Assembly (NCBI GenBank): GCA_023662705.1
Contig: JAMPIM010000005.1
Location: forward strand, 3,351-67,350
Source of the DNA: Candidatus Gastranaerophilales bacterium
GTDB taxonomy: Bacteria > Cyanobacteriota > Vampirovibrionia > Gastranaerophilales > Gastranaerophilaceae
Direction: 5' to 3'
Length of the DNA stretch: 64,000 nucleotides
Made by a program: the position numbers and the translations under genes. Positions 42,469 to 50,932 of the stretch are shown here, piece by piece; position 1 is the first letter of the stretch; each line of letters opens with the position of its first letter. The notes beneath the pieces were generated by a model. The model worked only from the letters and a program-made list of their open reading frames with translations, did not search any database and was not told where the DNA came from.

Positions 42469-43496
42469 AAGCAGTTTTATTTTACGGACCACAGGATATA
42501 AGATACGAAAACACAATGATTAAACCTTTAGCTAAAGGTGAAATTTTGGTTAAAATTGAGGCTGCATTGACTTGCGGAACTGATGTTAAGACATTCAGAC
42601 GCGGTCATCCTGTTTTGATTAAAAGTATTCCTTCAGGGTTCGGTCATGAGTTTTCGGGAATTGTTTCCAAGGTTGCGGATGATGTTACTAATGTAAAAGT
42701 CGGTGACAGAGTTGTTTGTGCTAATTCGGCTCCTTGCGGCGAATGTTTTTACTGCCGAAGAGAAGAATATAATCTTTGCGAAAATTTGAATTTATTAAAC
42801 GGAGCTTATGCGGAATATATTGTAGTTCCTGAGCGTATTGTTAAAAAGAATACATTAATATTACCTGATAATTTGCCGTTTGAAAAAGCTGCTTTTTGTG
42901 AACCTTTAGCAAATGTTGTTCACGGTGTAGAAAGAACTGATATTAAAGCGGGTCAGACTGTCGGTGTGATTGGTATTGGTCCGATTGGTTTGATGTTTGC
43001 GCGTCTTGCGAAGCTAAAAGGTGCAAGAGTTATTGTTGCGGGAAGAAATCCTATGAAACTGAAATTGGCGGAAGAATTTGCTTATGCTGATGAAGTTGTT
43101 GATTTGAAGAAATATAATAACCCTGAAAAGATTTTTAGAGAGTTTTCTGAAGAGAAAAAAGGTTTGGATGTAGCAATTGAATGTGTCGGTATGCCTGAGA
43201 TTTGGGAACTTATTTTCTCATGTGTGCGCCCCGGCGGTACGGTGCATTTCTTTGGCGGATGTAAATCAGGCTCAACCGTAAGTTTTGATACAACAAAAAT
43301 GCATTACGGCGATATTAAGTTGATGAGCGTATTCCACCATACACCAAAGTATTTTAGACAAGCACTTGATTTAATCTCATCAGGTCAGGTTGAAGTGGAA
43401 AAACTCATTACAGATACTCTTCCGCTTGAAAAAGTTGAATACGCAATGGAACAACACATCGCGGGTAATGCTATTAAGTTTTTAATTAAACCGTAA
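42465..43496 (+). CDS. Zinc-dependent MDR alcohol/polyol dehydrogenase
   Basis: 343 aa. Catalytic zinc ligands CGTDVKTFRRGH and GFGHEFSG; structural zinc cluster CGECFYCRREEYNLC near residues 86-100; NAD-binding VIGIGPIGLMFARLAKLKG. Resembles L-threonine 3-dehydrogenase and sorbitol dehydrogenase; the substrate cannot be fixed. ATG at 42465 overlaps the lgt stop (ATGA). The final gene of the lipoprotein-lgt operon, function there unclear. Confidence 0.85.
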   Translation: MKAVLFYGPQDIRYENTMIKPLAKGEILVKIEAALTCGTDVKTFRRGHPVLIKSIPSGFGHEFSGIVSKVADDVTNVKVGDRVVCANSAPCGECFYCRREEYNLCENLNLLNGAYAEYIVVPERIVKKNTLILPDNLPFEKAAFCEPLANVVHGVERTDIKAGQTVGVIGIGPIGLMFARLAKLKGARVIVAGRNPMKLKLAEEFAYADEVVDLKKYNNPEKIFREFSEEKKGLDVAIECVGMPEIWELIFSCVRPGGTVHFFGGCKSGSTVSFDTTKMHYGDIKLMSVFHHTPKYFRQALDLISSGQVEVEKLITDTLPLEKVEYAMEQHIAGNAIKFLIKP

Positions 43497-43498
43497 GA

Positions 43499-46462
43499 TT
43501 ACTTTTTAAACAAATTCTTCAAATCCGTAACAGTCGTTTTCAGAGCATCTTTGTTTGTTGAGATAACTTCTTTTACTCCTTTGACTGTATCGCTCAAATC
43601 CTCGTTAACAGTATCTTTTAGTGTTTTTAATGTTTCTATGGCACTTGTTGTTTCAAGAGCGGATGTATCAACTTTAGTAAGCCATTTGAATGACTTAATA
43701 GAACTTGTACTTTCCAAACCGCCGTTAAACATTACTTTAAAATCTTTGTGTCCTGTGCTTGTTCCTGATAGAGCAGGAATTTCTGAAATATTTTCTCCTT
43801 TAGGGTCTGTTGTCATTGTGTTAACAATTGAAGATGTCAGCGCGCCGAATTTCGGTATTGCTGAAAGAAGCTTGTCTGCTGATAAATCACCTATAGGCCC
43901 TAAAAGTGCTACTACAGTGGAATCCAAACGACCCAGAACAGTAACATTTGTTGTTCCGTTTATGAGATTATATTTGCCGAAAACATAATATGCAAGGGTT
44001 GCACCTGTACTTTTGATTGACTTAATATCAGCCCAGCCGTTTAAGAAAGTCATATTTCCTTCTATATAATCAAATTTTGCTGTGTTTTTGATTCCTGCAA
44101 GATTAGATAATGCTGCGGTTGTTGATTTAAGAATTGTGTTACCTGCAATATTACCTGCACCAAAGAAGTTTTCCAGTCTTCCGATTGAACCGAATGAACC
44201 ATCAGTAACTTTGAACGACAAATTCCCCTTCATTGAGCGCATCATATCATTATAATCCGCAACAGTCAGCGTTAATTTTGTATCAAAACCGAGTGTTCCT
44301 GAGAGCGCATTTTTAATTCCTGCTGCACCATAGACGGCTTTTTCCGCGTTCATGCTGTCACCGGCAAAATTAATAGTTGTTTTTGCATTTGTAAGGTTAT
44401 AAATAATATCACCCCAGATTTTACCGTCAAAAGCGCTTCCTTTAAGATTTGTCAGATAGAAATTTTCGCCTTTTAAAGAAAAATCGGAAGTAATATTTTC
44501 TCCAACAATCCCGCCTGATGCAAATTTTGCAACAGAAGCGTTTCCGTTAAGGATTGTACCGTTAAGTTTTGCGCTCAAGTTTTCCATTGTTACAGGAATT
44601 TCAGGAATATTAAGAGATGGAACATTTACTGTTCCTGATAAAATCGGATTCATCATGTTTCCTGAAATAGCAATATTTCCGTTGAATATCATTTTTGATT
44701 TATCAAACATCGGCACAACTATTGTTGAATCTTGAGCGTTGAAAACAAGATTCAATAATGATTTTGCTGCATTTATATCTCCTGTTAAAGTGGATTTGAT
44801 ATCACCTGTGGTAACAAAATTAAGTGCTATTTTTTCAGTTAAATAGTTCTTTATTGTTCCGTTTACATTAAAATTAATCTTTTCAATTTTCACAGGTGTT
44901 TGAGTAACTTCAATCACATCTTGAGTTATGTTTGCCTGTGCTTTTGGAACAGTAACAGAAATATTTGCAGGAATATTTTTGATAACAAGATTATTTACAC
45001 CTGCTGTTGCAGTCGGATTTATTTTATCCAATTTTCCGACAATATCAGCTTTCAAATTAACCTGACCGTTAATATTGTTTTCTTTTAATAATGCAGCCTG
45101 ACCTGCTGCTACAACAAGTTCTCTTAAATTAAGATTCTGTGCAATCAAATGCAAATCAGCTATAGCGGTTTCACTAATTGTTCCATAGAATTTCAAAGGC
45201 TGGTTAAGGATAGAAAATCCTATGTTTTTAATATTAATATTGTTGTTATCTAACGTAATATCCGCATTAATATTATCAATATTTACATCATACAAACCGT
45301 AGCGAAGTTTTGCGGAAGGTATTTTCAAATACCCGTTAGAGTTAACTTTTTTCATATCAGATTTGATATTGAAATCCGCATCGAGTTTGCCGTTTGCAGT
45401 TAGTGTTTGTAAATCATTAATATTGAATGTCATTGCAAGAGCATTAACAATTTTGATTATGTTATTTAATTCAACATTGGATTTGAAACACATATCAATT
45501 TTATTTTTAGCTAAATTACCTGTTAAAACTGATTTTTCATTCTCCGCTGTATAAATATTTGAGTCAATATCAATCTTTTTGTTTTTGAGTTTTAGACAAA
45601 TATCACTTGGAGGAAGGTTAATAACAGATAAATTATCAACTTTGATATAACCATTTGAATGGTCTTTGAGCATTGTCAAATCTACATCAGCATTAGCCGT
45701 AATTTTATAGTCATAAAGTCCTTTAAAAATATCAATAATATTAAATTTAACAGGTTCTTGTTTTATACCTTCGTCCTGAGGCTGAGGATTGAATACCAAG
45801 TCATGCAGATTCAAATCAGGCATAATTTTATTATTGATTTTGATGTTATAAATAAACTGTTCTCTGTCTGCCAATCTCATTGAACCGCTGCCTGAGATTT
45901 TTACACTCTTATCAAGAATAAAATCTGTTACGGCAGTTTTTTCACCCTTAATAACATAAGACTTTCCTGTCGGGATGTCTTTAATATCAATATTATAGTT
46001 ATCAATTCTAATATCAGGGAGATGGTTTGATAATCTGAACCCGAAAGGAAGTTCCATAGGTTCTGCATTTGTTTCGGATGTAGTTTCAGGAATTTCTATT
46101 CCCGCAATACTTCCGTCTTTATTAACTCCAAGAGTAACATTAAGATTTTCAAGGCTCACAATATCAACTTCAATTTTTCTTGCAAGAATTGGAAGCAAAG
46201 ACATTTTTGCTTGAAAATTATCTGCACTCATTAGATTTTCGAGTTCAAATTTTTCTATTTTTATTCCTGCTGTGAGTTTTGGAGTGGTTACGAATTTAAT
46301 ATTTTCGATTTTGGAATTTAATCCTGATGCCTTATGAATTTCATCATTAATCTGCGGTACATAACTGTTTACTATAGGATTAACCGCAAGTGGTGCAAGT
46401 AAAAACAATGCATATATTCCTAAAACAGAACCGCCCAAAATTTTCAATATTTTTGTATTCAT
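43499..46462 (-). CDS. AsmA-like envelope protein, 987 aa
   Basis: N-terminal membrane anchor (residues about 5-27, ILGGSVLGIYALFLLAPLAV) then a very long beta-rich periplasmic region with repeated motifs such as LKADIVGKLDKINPTA and GNIAISGNMMNPILSGTV, and an AsmA C-terminal part (YNDMMRSMKGNLSFKVTDG, SIGRLENFFGAGNI). AsmA/TamB-type proteins form hydrophobic grooves that move phospholipid to the outer membrane, which supports a diderm cell. ATG at 46462 follows GGAGGG by 7-8 nt. Confidence 0.82.
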   Translation of the reverse strand: MNTKILKILGGSVLGIYALFLLAPLAVNPIVNSYVPQINDEIHKASGLNSKIENIKFVTTPKLTAGIKIEKFELENLMSADNFQAKMSLLPILARKIEVDIVSLENLNVTLGVNKDGSIAGIEIPETTSETNAEPMELPFGFRLSNHLPDIRIDNYNIDIKDIPTGKSYVIKGEKTAVTDFILDKSVKISGSGSMRLADREQFIYNIKINNKIMPDLNLHDLVFNPQPQDEGIKQEPVKFNIIDIFKGLYDYKITANADVDLTMLKDHSNGYIKVDNLSVINLPPSDICLKLKNKKIDIDSNIYTAENEKSVLTGNLAKNKIDMCFKSNVELNNIIKIVNALAMTFNINDLQTLTANGKLDADFNIKSDMKKVNSNGYLKIPSAKLRYGLYDVNIDNINADITLDNNNINIKNIGFSILNQPLKFYGTISETAIADLHLIAQNLNLRELVVAAGQAALLKENNINGQVNLKADIVGKLDKINPTATAGVNNLVIKNIPANISVTVPKAQANITQDVIEVTQTPVKIEKINFNVNGTIKNYLTEKIALNFVTTGDIKSTLTGDINAAKSLLNLVFNAQDSTIVVPMFDKSKMIFNGNIAISGNMMNPILSGTVNVPSLNIPEIPVTMENLSAKLNGTILNGNASVAKFASGGIVGENITSDFSLKGENFYLTNLKGSAFDGKIWGDIIYNLTNAKTTINFAGDSMNAEKAVYGAAGIKNALSGTLGFDTKLTLTVADYNDMMRSMKGNLSFKVTDGSFGSIGRLENFFGAGNIAGNTILKSTTAALSNLAGIKNTAKFDYIEGNMTFLNGWADIKSIKSTGATLAYYVFGKYNLINGTTNVTVLGRLDSTVVALLGPIGDLSADKLLSAIPKFGALTSSIVNTMTTDPKGENISEIPALSGTSTGHKDFKVMFNGGLESTSSIKSFKWLTKVDTSALETTSAIETLKTLKDTVNEDLSDTVKGVKEVISTNKDALKTTVTDLKNLFKK

Positions 46463-46569
46463 AAAATATCCCTCCAAGATTATTATAATCTAAACAAAAC
46501 TTTACATTTAGGGCAATTTTCTATATGTGTTTGGTTTAATATACATGTGTGAAAGCAAGGAGTGTGGTT

Positions 46570-47259
46570 ATGACTTATTCTTACTCAGGTCCTTTAACTT
46601 ATGGACAGCAAGATCCTACAATGTATGACGGTATGACTTATAAAAAACCTTCATCAATACCTTATGCAGCGGGAGGTTTGGTTCTTGGTGCAGCTGCGGG
46701 CGGTTTTGCAGGCAGTAAGATTAATCCGTTTGTGTCAAAAGACGGGAAAGCTTCTGATACTTTTGCTAAAAGTGTTCATGATAAAGTTATTGAAACCGCA
46801 GCGGATGCTGAAAAAAACAGTTATAAACAAGGTCAGGAAATCTTAAAACAAATTGATAAAATCAGTACCCCTGAAGAGTTAAAGAATTTAGCCGATACAA
46901 ACAAGGAAGCTATGAAAAATGTTTGTACGGAATTGGGTCAAACTCCTGAGGAGTTTTTGCAAAATGTGACCGAAGAAAATTTATCTGCTAATAAGAAAAC
47001 TATTAAAGAAAAAATCAATGCAGGCAATAATACTCGTTATCAGGATATAAAAAACAAGATTCAGGCATGTTGGAATAAAGAATCGAAAAAATTTGAAAAG
47101 GCTGATAGTGTAAAACAGGAAGTTTTTGACGCGATAAAAGATTCTACAAAAGGTGTTAAAGGAAAACTAATCGCCAAATACGCAGCTATTGCAGGTGTTG
47201 CAACCGGTGCAGCAGCATTTGTTGCACATAAAATATTTACAAACAAAAACAATGTTTAG
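46570..47259 (+). CDS. Hypothetical protein with two Gly/Ala-rich hydrophobic segments
   Basis: 229 aa, no family recognised. Tyr-rich start (MTYSYSGPLTYGQQDP), a glycine-zipper-like hydrophobic stretch near residues 34-52 (AAGGLVLGAAAGGFAGS), a helical charged middle, and a second Ala/Gly segment near the end (YAAIAGVATGAAAFVAHK). The closing FVAHK recurs in the zincin protein at 57464 (LAFVAHK). AAGGAG lies 7-8 nt ahead of the ATG at 46570. Confidence 0.65.
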   Translation: MTYSYSGPLTYGQQDPTMYDGMTYKKPSSIPYAAGGLVLGAAAGGFAGSKINPFVSKDGKASDTFAKSVHDKVIETAADAEKNSYKQGQEILKQIDKISTPEELKNLADTNKEAMKNVCTELGQTPEEFLQNVTEENLSANKKTIKEKINAGNNTRYQDIKNKIQACWNKESKKFEKADSVKQEVFDAIKDSTKGVKGKLIAKYAAIAGVATGAAAFVAHKIFTNKNNV

Positions 47260-47261
47260 TG

Positions 47262-47267
47262 TATAAT
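47262..47267 (+). promoter_or_regulatory. -10 box, leaderless, mazG
   Basis: TATAAT ends 6 nt before the mazG ATG at 47274. Confidence 0.5.
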
Positions 47268-47273
47268 TAGGAT

Positions 47274-48044
47274 ATGAAGTATCCGGAATTAGAAAGATTA
47301 GTTGATATCGTTGCAGCATTAAGAAGTGAGAACGGCTGTCAGTGGGATAGAGAACAGACTCATAAATCATTGCGTCCAAATATGATTGAAGAAGCTTACG
47401 AAGCAGTTGACGCAATTGATGACGGTGATGTTGCAAATCTGCGCGAAGAACTCGGAGATGTTCTTTTGCAGGTTGTTTTGCATTCACAGATTGCAAAGGA
47501 CGATAACGAGTTTGATATTGAAGACGTGGCGCGCGAATTATCCGAAAAACTTATTCACCGTCACCCTCACGTATTTGGTGATACAAAAGTTTCTTCAACA
47601 AAAGATATTGTAGATAACTGGGATAAGCTTAAAAAAGAAGAAAAGACTTACCGCAAATCCGTGCTTGACGGTGTTTCTAAATCACAGTCGGCATTGATGT
47701 CAGCACAAAAAATCAGTAAAAAAGTTGTTAAGGTCGGGTTTGAATGGGACTCGGTTGAAAGTCTTCACAAATGTATTCAATCAGAATATGCAGAATTTGA
47801 AGAAGCAGTTCAATCAGGTGACAAAGACAAAATGGAAGACGAGATGGGCGATATATTTTTCGCAACTGTCAATCTTGCACGCTGGCATAAGATAGATGCG
47901 GAACAAGCGCTTTTGAGAGCTAATAAAAAATTCACAAAACGATTCAAAAAAATGGAAGAAATAGCCGACAAGCCTTTGGAAGATTATTCTTTTGACGAAT
48001 TTAACGATTTATGGAAACAAGCTAAGATTTTAGTTGAGGAGTAA
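47274..48044 (+). CDS. mazG: Nucleoside triphosphate pyrophosphohydrolase MazG
   Basis: House-cleaning NTP pyrophosphatase. Duplicated all-alpha MazG domain: first copy NMIEEAYEAVDAIDDGD with EExxE and EELGDVLLQVV (ExxD) for magnesium; second copy SEYAEFEEAV and DEMGDIFFATVNLARWH. 256 aa matches the E. coli-type two-domain protein. Followed 6 bp later by the ppiC-like gene in the same operon. Confidence 0.93.
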   Translation: MKYPELERLVDIVAALRSENGCQWDREQTHKSLRPNMIEEAYEAVDAIDDGDVANLREELGDVLLQVVLHSQIAKDDNEFDIEDVARELSEKLIHRHPHVFGDTKVSSTKDIVDNWDKLKKEEKTYRKSVLDGVSKSQSALMSAQKISKKVVKVGFEWDSVESLHKCIQSEYAEFEEAVQSGDKDKMEDEMGDIFFATVNLARWHKIDAEQALLRANKKFTKRFKKMEEIADKPLEDYSFDEFNDLWKQAKILVEE

Positions 48045-48050
48045 ATTATT

Positions 48051-48392
48051 ATGAAAAAACTATTGAGCTTATTATTTATGTTATGTGTTTGTACTTCTGT
48101 TCAGGCAAAAGAGGCTTCAACTGCTTGTGCTTGTCATATTCTTGTACCAACAGAAATGGATGCGATTAAACTAAAAAGTCAAATTAAAACTTTGGATGAT
48201 TTTAAATATTATGCAAAATTATACTCAAAATGTCCGTCAGGTCAACGCGGCGGTGATTTGGGATGTTTTGGCAAAGGTCAGATGGTTAAACCGTTTGAAG
48301 ACTATGCTTTTAACGGAAAAATAGGTGAGGTTTCCGATCCTGTTAAAACACAGTTTGGTTATCATTTGCTGTGGGTAACAGATAGATACTAG
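48051..48392 (+). CDS. Exported PpiC/parvulin peptidyl-prolyl isomerase
   Basis: 113 aa. Signal peptide MKKLLSLLFMLCVCTSVQA; then a single rotamase domain: ACHILVPTEMDA, CPSGQRGGDLGCFGKGQMV, FEDYAFNGKIGEVSDPVKT, QFGYHLLWV. Near-minimal parvulin, expected to catalyse proline isomerisation in the periplasm. Its TAG stop is the first codon of the interspersed repeat at 48390. Confidence 0.88.
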   Translation: MKKLLSLLFMLCVCTSVQAKEASTACACHILVPTEMDAIKLKSQIKTLDDFKYYAKLYSKCPSGQRGGDLGCFGKGQMVKPFEDYAFNGKIGEVSDPVKTQFGYHLLWVTDRY

Positions 48393-48510
48393 TGCTACGC
48401 ACGTAAATAAGGGACGGTGCACATTTCATAAAATTACCAACCGATTTTGTTAACTCGTCCGTGCACCTTTCGAACAAGTTACAAATGAGTTCGCATTGAT
48501 TGGAAATTAG
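48390..48510 (+). repeat. Interspersed repeat, copy 1
   Basis: ~120 bp, begins TAGTGCTACGC exactly at the stop codon of the ppiC gene. Contains stem GGTGCAC (48416-48422) / GTGCACC (48461-48467). About 80% identical to the copy on the minus strand at 58910-59028. Confidence 0.7.
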
Positions 48511-48526
48511 GAAAGGAAAATGAACG

Positions 48527-48814
48527 ATGAAAAAGATTTTGACAACAATGGCTTTAGTTGCTGTATTAGCTTCAATGACACCTGCGTTTGCCGGTGGAAC
48601 AGAAGGACGTCCGGGAGAGATTTCAGGACGTTCAGTAGGTGCTGCTGCACTTTCACTTTTGGTATGGCCCGGTATCGGACAGGTTGTTAACGAACAGCCA
48701 AAAGATAAAAACATTACACACGCAGTACTTGGTCTTACAGGTATTTTCAGATTCTGGTCTTGCTATGATGCCCTTGTAGACAGATCAGGCGGTGTATGGC
48801 ACAATAGAATCTAA
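48527..48814 (+). CDS. Exported small hypothetical protein, 95 aa
   Basis: Signal peptide MKKILTTMALVAVLASMTPAFA, then a Gly-rich mature start (GGTEGRPGEISGRSVG), a hydrophobic stretch AAALSLLVWPGIGQV and SCYDALVDRSGGVWHNRI. No family recognised; small secreted or inner-membrane lipid-facing protein. AGGAAAGG upstream of ATG. Followed by a strong terminator. Confidence 0.75.
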   Translation: MKKILTTMALVAVLASMTPAFAGGTEGRPGEISGRSVGAAALSLLVWPGIGQVVNEQPKDKNITHAVLGLTGIFRFWSCYDALVDRSGGVWHNRI

Positions 48815-48844
48815 AAAAAAAGCGGGCTTTGCCCGTTTTTTTTT
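48813..48844 (+). terminator. Intrinsic terminator
   Basis: CGGGC-TTT-GCCCG stem preceded by A9 and followed by T9. Confidence 0.85.
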
Positions 48845-48850
48845 GTATGT

Positions 48851-48856
48851 TATAAT
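48851..48856 (+). promoter_or_regulatory. -10 box, leaderless, EamA transporter
   Basis: TATAAT ends 6 nt before the ATG at 48863 with no ribosome site; it directly follows the terminator. Confidence 0.55.
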
Positions 48857-48862
48857 ACCCTT

Positions 48863-49756
48863 ATGAAAAATAGAATTTCCGCAAACATTGCATTATTTAT
48901 GACTGCTCTTATTTGGGGGCTTGGATTTGTTTCTCAAAAAGCAGGTATGGATCATATTGGACCGTTTACTTTTAACGCGGCAAGAAGCTTTTTAGGATGT
49001 ATGAGTCTTCTTCCTATTATTTGCTGGGTAAAATATGCTAGACCTGATATGCGAAGTGTTGCAAAAAAATTCTATCAAAGACTTAATCTTTTTAAAGCAG
49101 GATGTTTTTGTGGGTTGGCGATGTTTATTGCAATGTCAATTCAGCAGTATAGTATTCAGTATGTTACAGCAGGTAAGTCAGGATTTATTTCTGCTTTATA
49201 TATAATTTTTGTTCCTTTAATTTCAGTGTTTTTAGGTTCAAAAATTGCTAAACGAGTAATTGTTAGTGTTATTATGGCCGTTATAGGACTTTATCTTTTA
49301 TGCTATCAATCAGGCGGAGGGATAAATATTTATGATATTCTTTCCCTTGTTGCAGCATTTTTCTATGGGATTCATATTTTAGTTGTTGACCATTATTCAA
49401 AAAGAGTTCATCCTGTGAAAATGTCTTGTATGCAGTTTTTGGTTGTTGGACTTTTGTCTTTGATTCCGATGTTTTTCTTGGAAACTCCGACTGCGCAAAG
49501 TCTTATGGATTGTAAAATTCCGCTTATTTATTCAGGTATAATAACCTGCGGTATTGCATATACTTTACAAATCTACGGACAAAAATATACGCTTCCAATC
49601 TTGGCAACATTGATTCTTTGTCTGGAATCTGTTTTTGCTGTTGTGGGCGGAGCGCTTATTCTGGGTGAAGTTATGACAACGCGTGAAATTTTAGGTTGTG
49701 TATTAATGATTTCTGCTGTTATTTTAGCTAATACCAAAATGGAGCAGAGATTTTAA
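48863..49756 (+). CDS. EamA-family (DMT) transporter
   Basis: 297 aa with ten predicted membrane helices in two EamA halves: ALIWGLGFVSQKAGMD at the start, CLESVFAVVGGALILGEVMTT in the second half, both family hallmarks. Drug/metabolite exporter; substrate unknown. Overlaps the next gene by one base (TAATG). Confidence 0.88.
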   Translation: MKNRISANIALFMTALIWGLGFVSQKAGMDHIGPFTFNAARSFLGCMSLLPIICWVKYARPDMRSVAKKFYQRLNLFKAGCFCGLAMFIAMSIQQYSIQYVTAGKSGFISALYIIFVPLISVFLGSKIAKRVIVSVIMAVIGLYLLCYQSGGGINIYDILSLVAAFFYGIHILVVDHYSKRVHPVKMSCMQFLVVGLLSLIPMFFLETPTAQSLMDCKIPLIYSGIITCGIAYTLQIYGQKYTLPILATLILCLESVFAVVGGALILGEVMTTREILGCVLMISAVILANTKMEQRF

Positions 49757-50097
49757 TGCTAAGGCAATTGCTTCCTGTGTTATTGCTTACGATTTCTAAT
49801 GTTTTTATGACTTTTGCGTGGTATGGGCATTTGAAATTCAAAGGCTCTGCTTTATGGATAGTAATTCTTGTAAGCTGGGGAATTGCACTGTTTGAGTATT
49901 GTTTTCAAGTTCCTGCAAATAGAATCGGGCACGAATATTATACGGCTGCGCAGCTGAAGACTATGCAGGAAGTTATTACGCTTGTTGTGTTTAGTATTTT
50001 TTCGGTGTTGTATTTAAAAGAAGATTTTCAGTGGAATTATCTCGTAGGATTCGGGTTGATAATTCTGGCTACGTTTTTTATTTTCAAAAAATGGTGA
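49756..50097 (+). CDS. DMT-superfamily four-helix membrane protein (DUF486)
   Basis: 113 aa, four membrane helices: LLPVLLLTISNVFMTFAWYG, WIVILVSWGIALFEYCFQVP, EVITLVVFSIFSVLYL, LVGFGLIILATFFIF. The VPANRIGHEYYTAAQLKTMQ loop is typical of DUF486. Coupled to the EamA gene through TAATG. Function unknown; small multidrug-resistance-like topology. Confidence 0.85.
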   Translation: MLRQLLPVLLLTISNVFMTFAWYGHLKFKGSALWIVILVSWGIALFEYCFQVPANRIGHEYYTAAQLKTMQEVITLVVFSIFSVLYLKEDFQWNYLVGFGLIILATFFIFKKW

Positions 50098-50100
50098 GGG

Positions 50101-50340
50101 TTAATTCGTTGACTTTCTTATTTCTTTAAGTCTTTTGAGTTTTTCTTTGTGTTTTTTTTCAAATCCTTTGATTGTTTTTTCACGGAATTTTATTATTCTG
50201 TTTTTAGCAATTTCAATATCTGATTTAATAGAAATTAAATCATCATCTTCTAATGAGCTTAATTCATCTTGTGCTTCAACAAGTTCATTTATTAGATTTT
50301 CGAATTGTTTTGTAATCATCATGCGCATTCTAAGACTCAA
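50101..50340 (-). CDS. Two-gene module, downstream gene (helical, 79 aa), copy D
   Basis: Near-identical to 36327-36563 except for the C-terminus (GFEKKHKEKLKRLKEIRKST). TTG start at 50340 with GGAGGT 5 nt upstream, overlapping the preceding stop. Charged coiled-coil; no known domain. An internal stretch of about 150 bp is identical in DNA to copy C, which points to recent duplication or gene conversion. Confidence 0.7.
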   Translation of the reverse strand: MSLRMRMMITKQFENLINELVEAQDELSSLEDDDLISIKSDIEIAKNRIIKFREKTIKGFEKKHKEKLKRLKEIRKSTN

Positions 50341-50545
50341 GATATACCTCCAATTTTTCATATTGTTTGTGAATAAAGCGAGTAATATCATTAGCCCAGT
50401 AGATTTGCATATACTCCTCATCAAACGGACATTCTTCGAGTGAAAGAATCATATCTTCTAATATTTTGCAGTAAATATATGCGCTTAATAGTGCTTCTTT
50501 TGCGTATTTTAATGAATATTTGCGTGTTATCTTATCTATATCCAT
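50330..50545 (-). CDS. Two-gene module, upstream gene (helical, 71 aa), copy D
   Basis: Same protein as 36553-36768 with a different first ~12 residues (MDIDKITRKY). Core LKYAKEALLSAYIYCK and ECPFDEEYMQIYWANDITR conserved. ATG at 50545 preferred to a TTG 12 nt upstream. Promoter presumably in the 64-bp gap to the divergent XRE gene, which contains the 23-bp element at 50557. Confidence 0.75.
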   Translation of the reverse strand: MDIDKITRKYSLKYAKEALLSAYIYCKILEDMILSLEECPFDEEYMQIYWANDITRFIHKQYEKLEVYLES

Positions 50546-50556
50546 AAATAATCTCA

Positions 50557-50579
50557 ATGGTGCTTATACGCTAGTGGTG
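50557..50579 (+). repeat. Operator-like element D, copy 1
   Basis: ATGGTGCTTATA-4 nt-AGTGGTG, 53 nt before the start of the first XRE gene. Second copy at 50881 matches at 19 of 23 positions with the same spacing. Confidence 0.6.
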
Positions 50580-50609
50580 ACTTATGAGCACAAGACTTAT
50601 CATAATACT

Positions 50610-50840
50610 ATGGATTTTGAAAAAGACATCTATACTAAACTTGGAAAAAATATTCGAAAGTACAGACTAGCAAAAAACTTGTCACAAGAAAAGCTATCTG
50701 AGCTTTTAGATGCTAATTCGAAATACATTGGTCACGTTGAGCGTGTTGAACGTTATATAAGTTTGAAAAAGTTAATTCAACTTTCTCAAATTGTTGACAC
50801 CCCGCTTAATATGCTTTTTGATTTTCAAGATAAAGTTTAG
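50610..50840 (+). CDS. XRE-family regulator, 76 aa (first of pair D)
   Basis: Cro/C1 HTH: LGKNIRKYRLAKNLSQEKLS, SKYIGHVERVERY, ending PLNMLFDFQDKV. ATG at 50610 (MDFEKDIY) fits domain start; upstream frame crosses the promoter element. Paralogous to the next gene (SQEKLSE/TQEKLSE, KYIGH(V/I)ER) but not close to XRE pair C, although both pairs stand beside the same two-gene module. Confidence 0.78.
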   Translation: MDFEKDIYTKLGKNIRKYRLAKNLSQEKLSELLDANSKYIGHVERVERYISLKKLIQLSQIVDTPLNMLFDFQDKV

Positions 50841-50880
50841 ATTTTATTTATTATGTACAAGCTAAAAACTTTGTCTTTAG

Positions 50881-50903
50881 ATGGTGCTTATATAGCAGTG
50901 GTG
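50881..50903 (+). repeat. Operator-like element D, copy 2
   Basis: Second copy of the 50557 element, 52 nt before the start of the second XRE gene. Confidence 0.6.
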
Positions 50904-50920
50904 CTCTATAAGTATATAGA

Positions 50921-50926
50921 TATAAT
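50921..50926 (+). promoter_or_regulatory. -10 box, leaderless, second XRE gene of pair D
   Basis: TATAAT ends 6 nt before the ATG at 50933. Confidence 0.5.
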
Positions 50927-50932
50927 TATTTT

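Noticed and set aside
48343..48714. Minus-strand frame (123 codons) and plus-strand frame at 58939-59124 with similar translations (TDEL ... MKCAP)
   Set aside because: The similarity is produced by the interspersed repeat, not by a shared gene; neither has a ribosome site and one runs through the signal-peptide gene at 48527.
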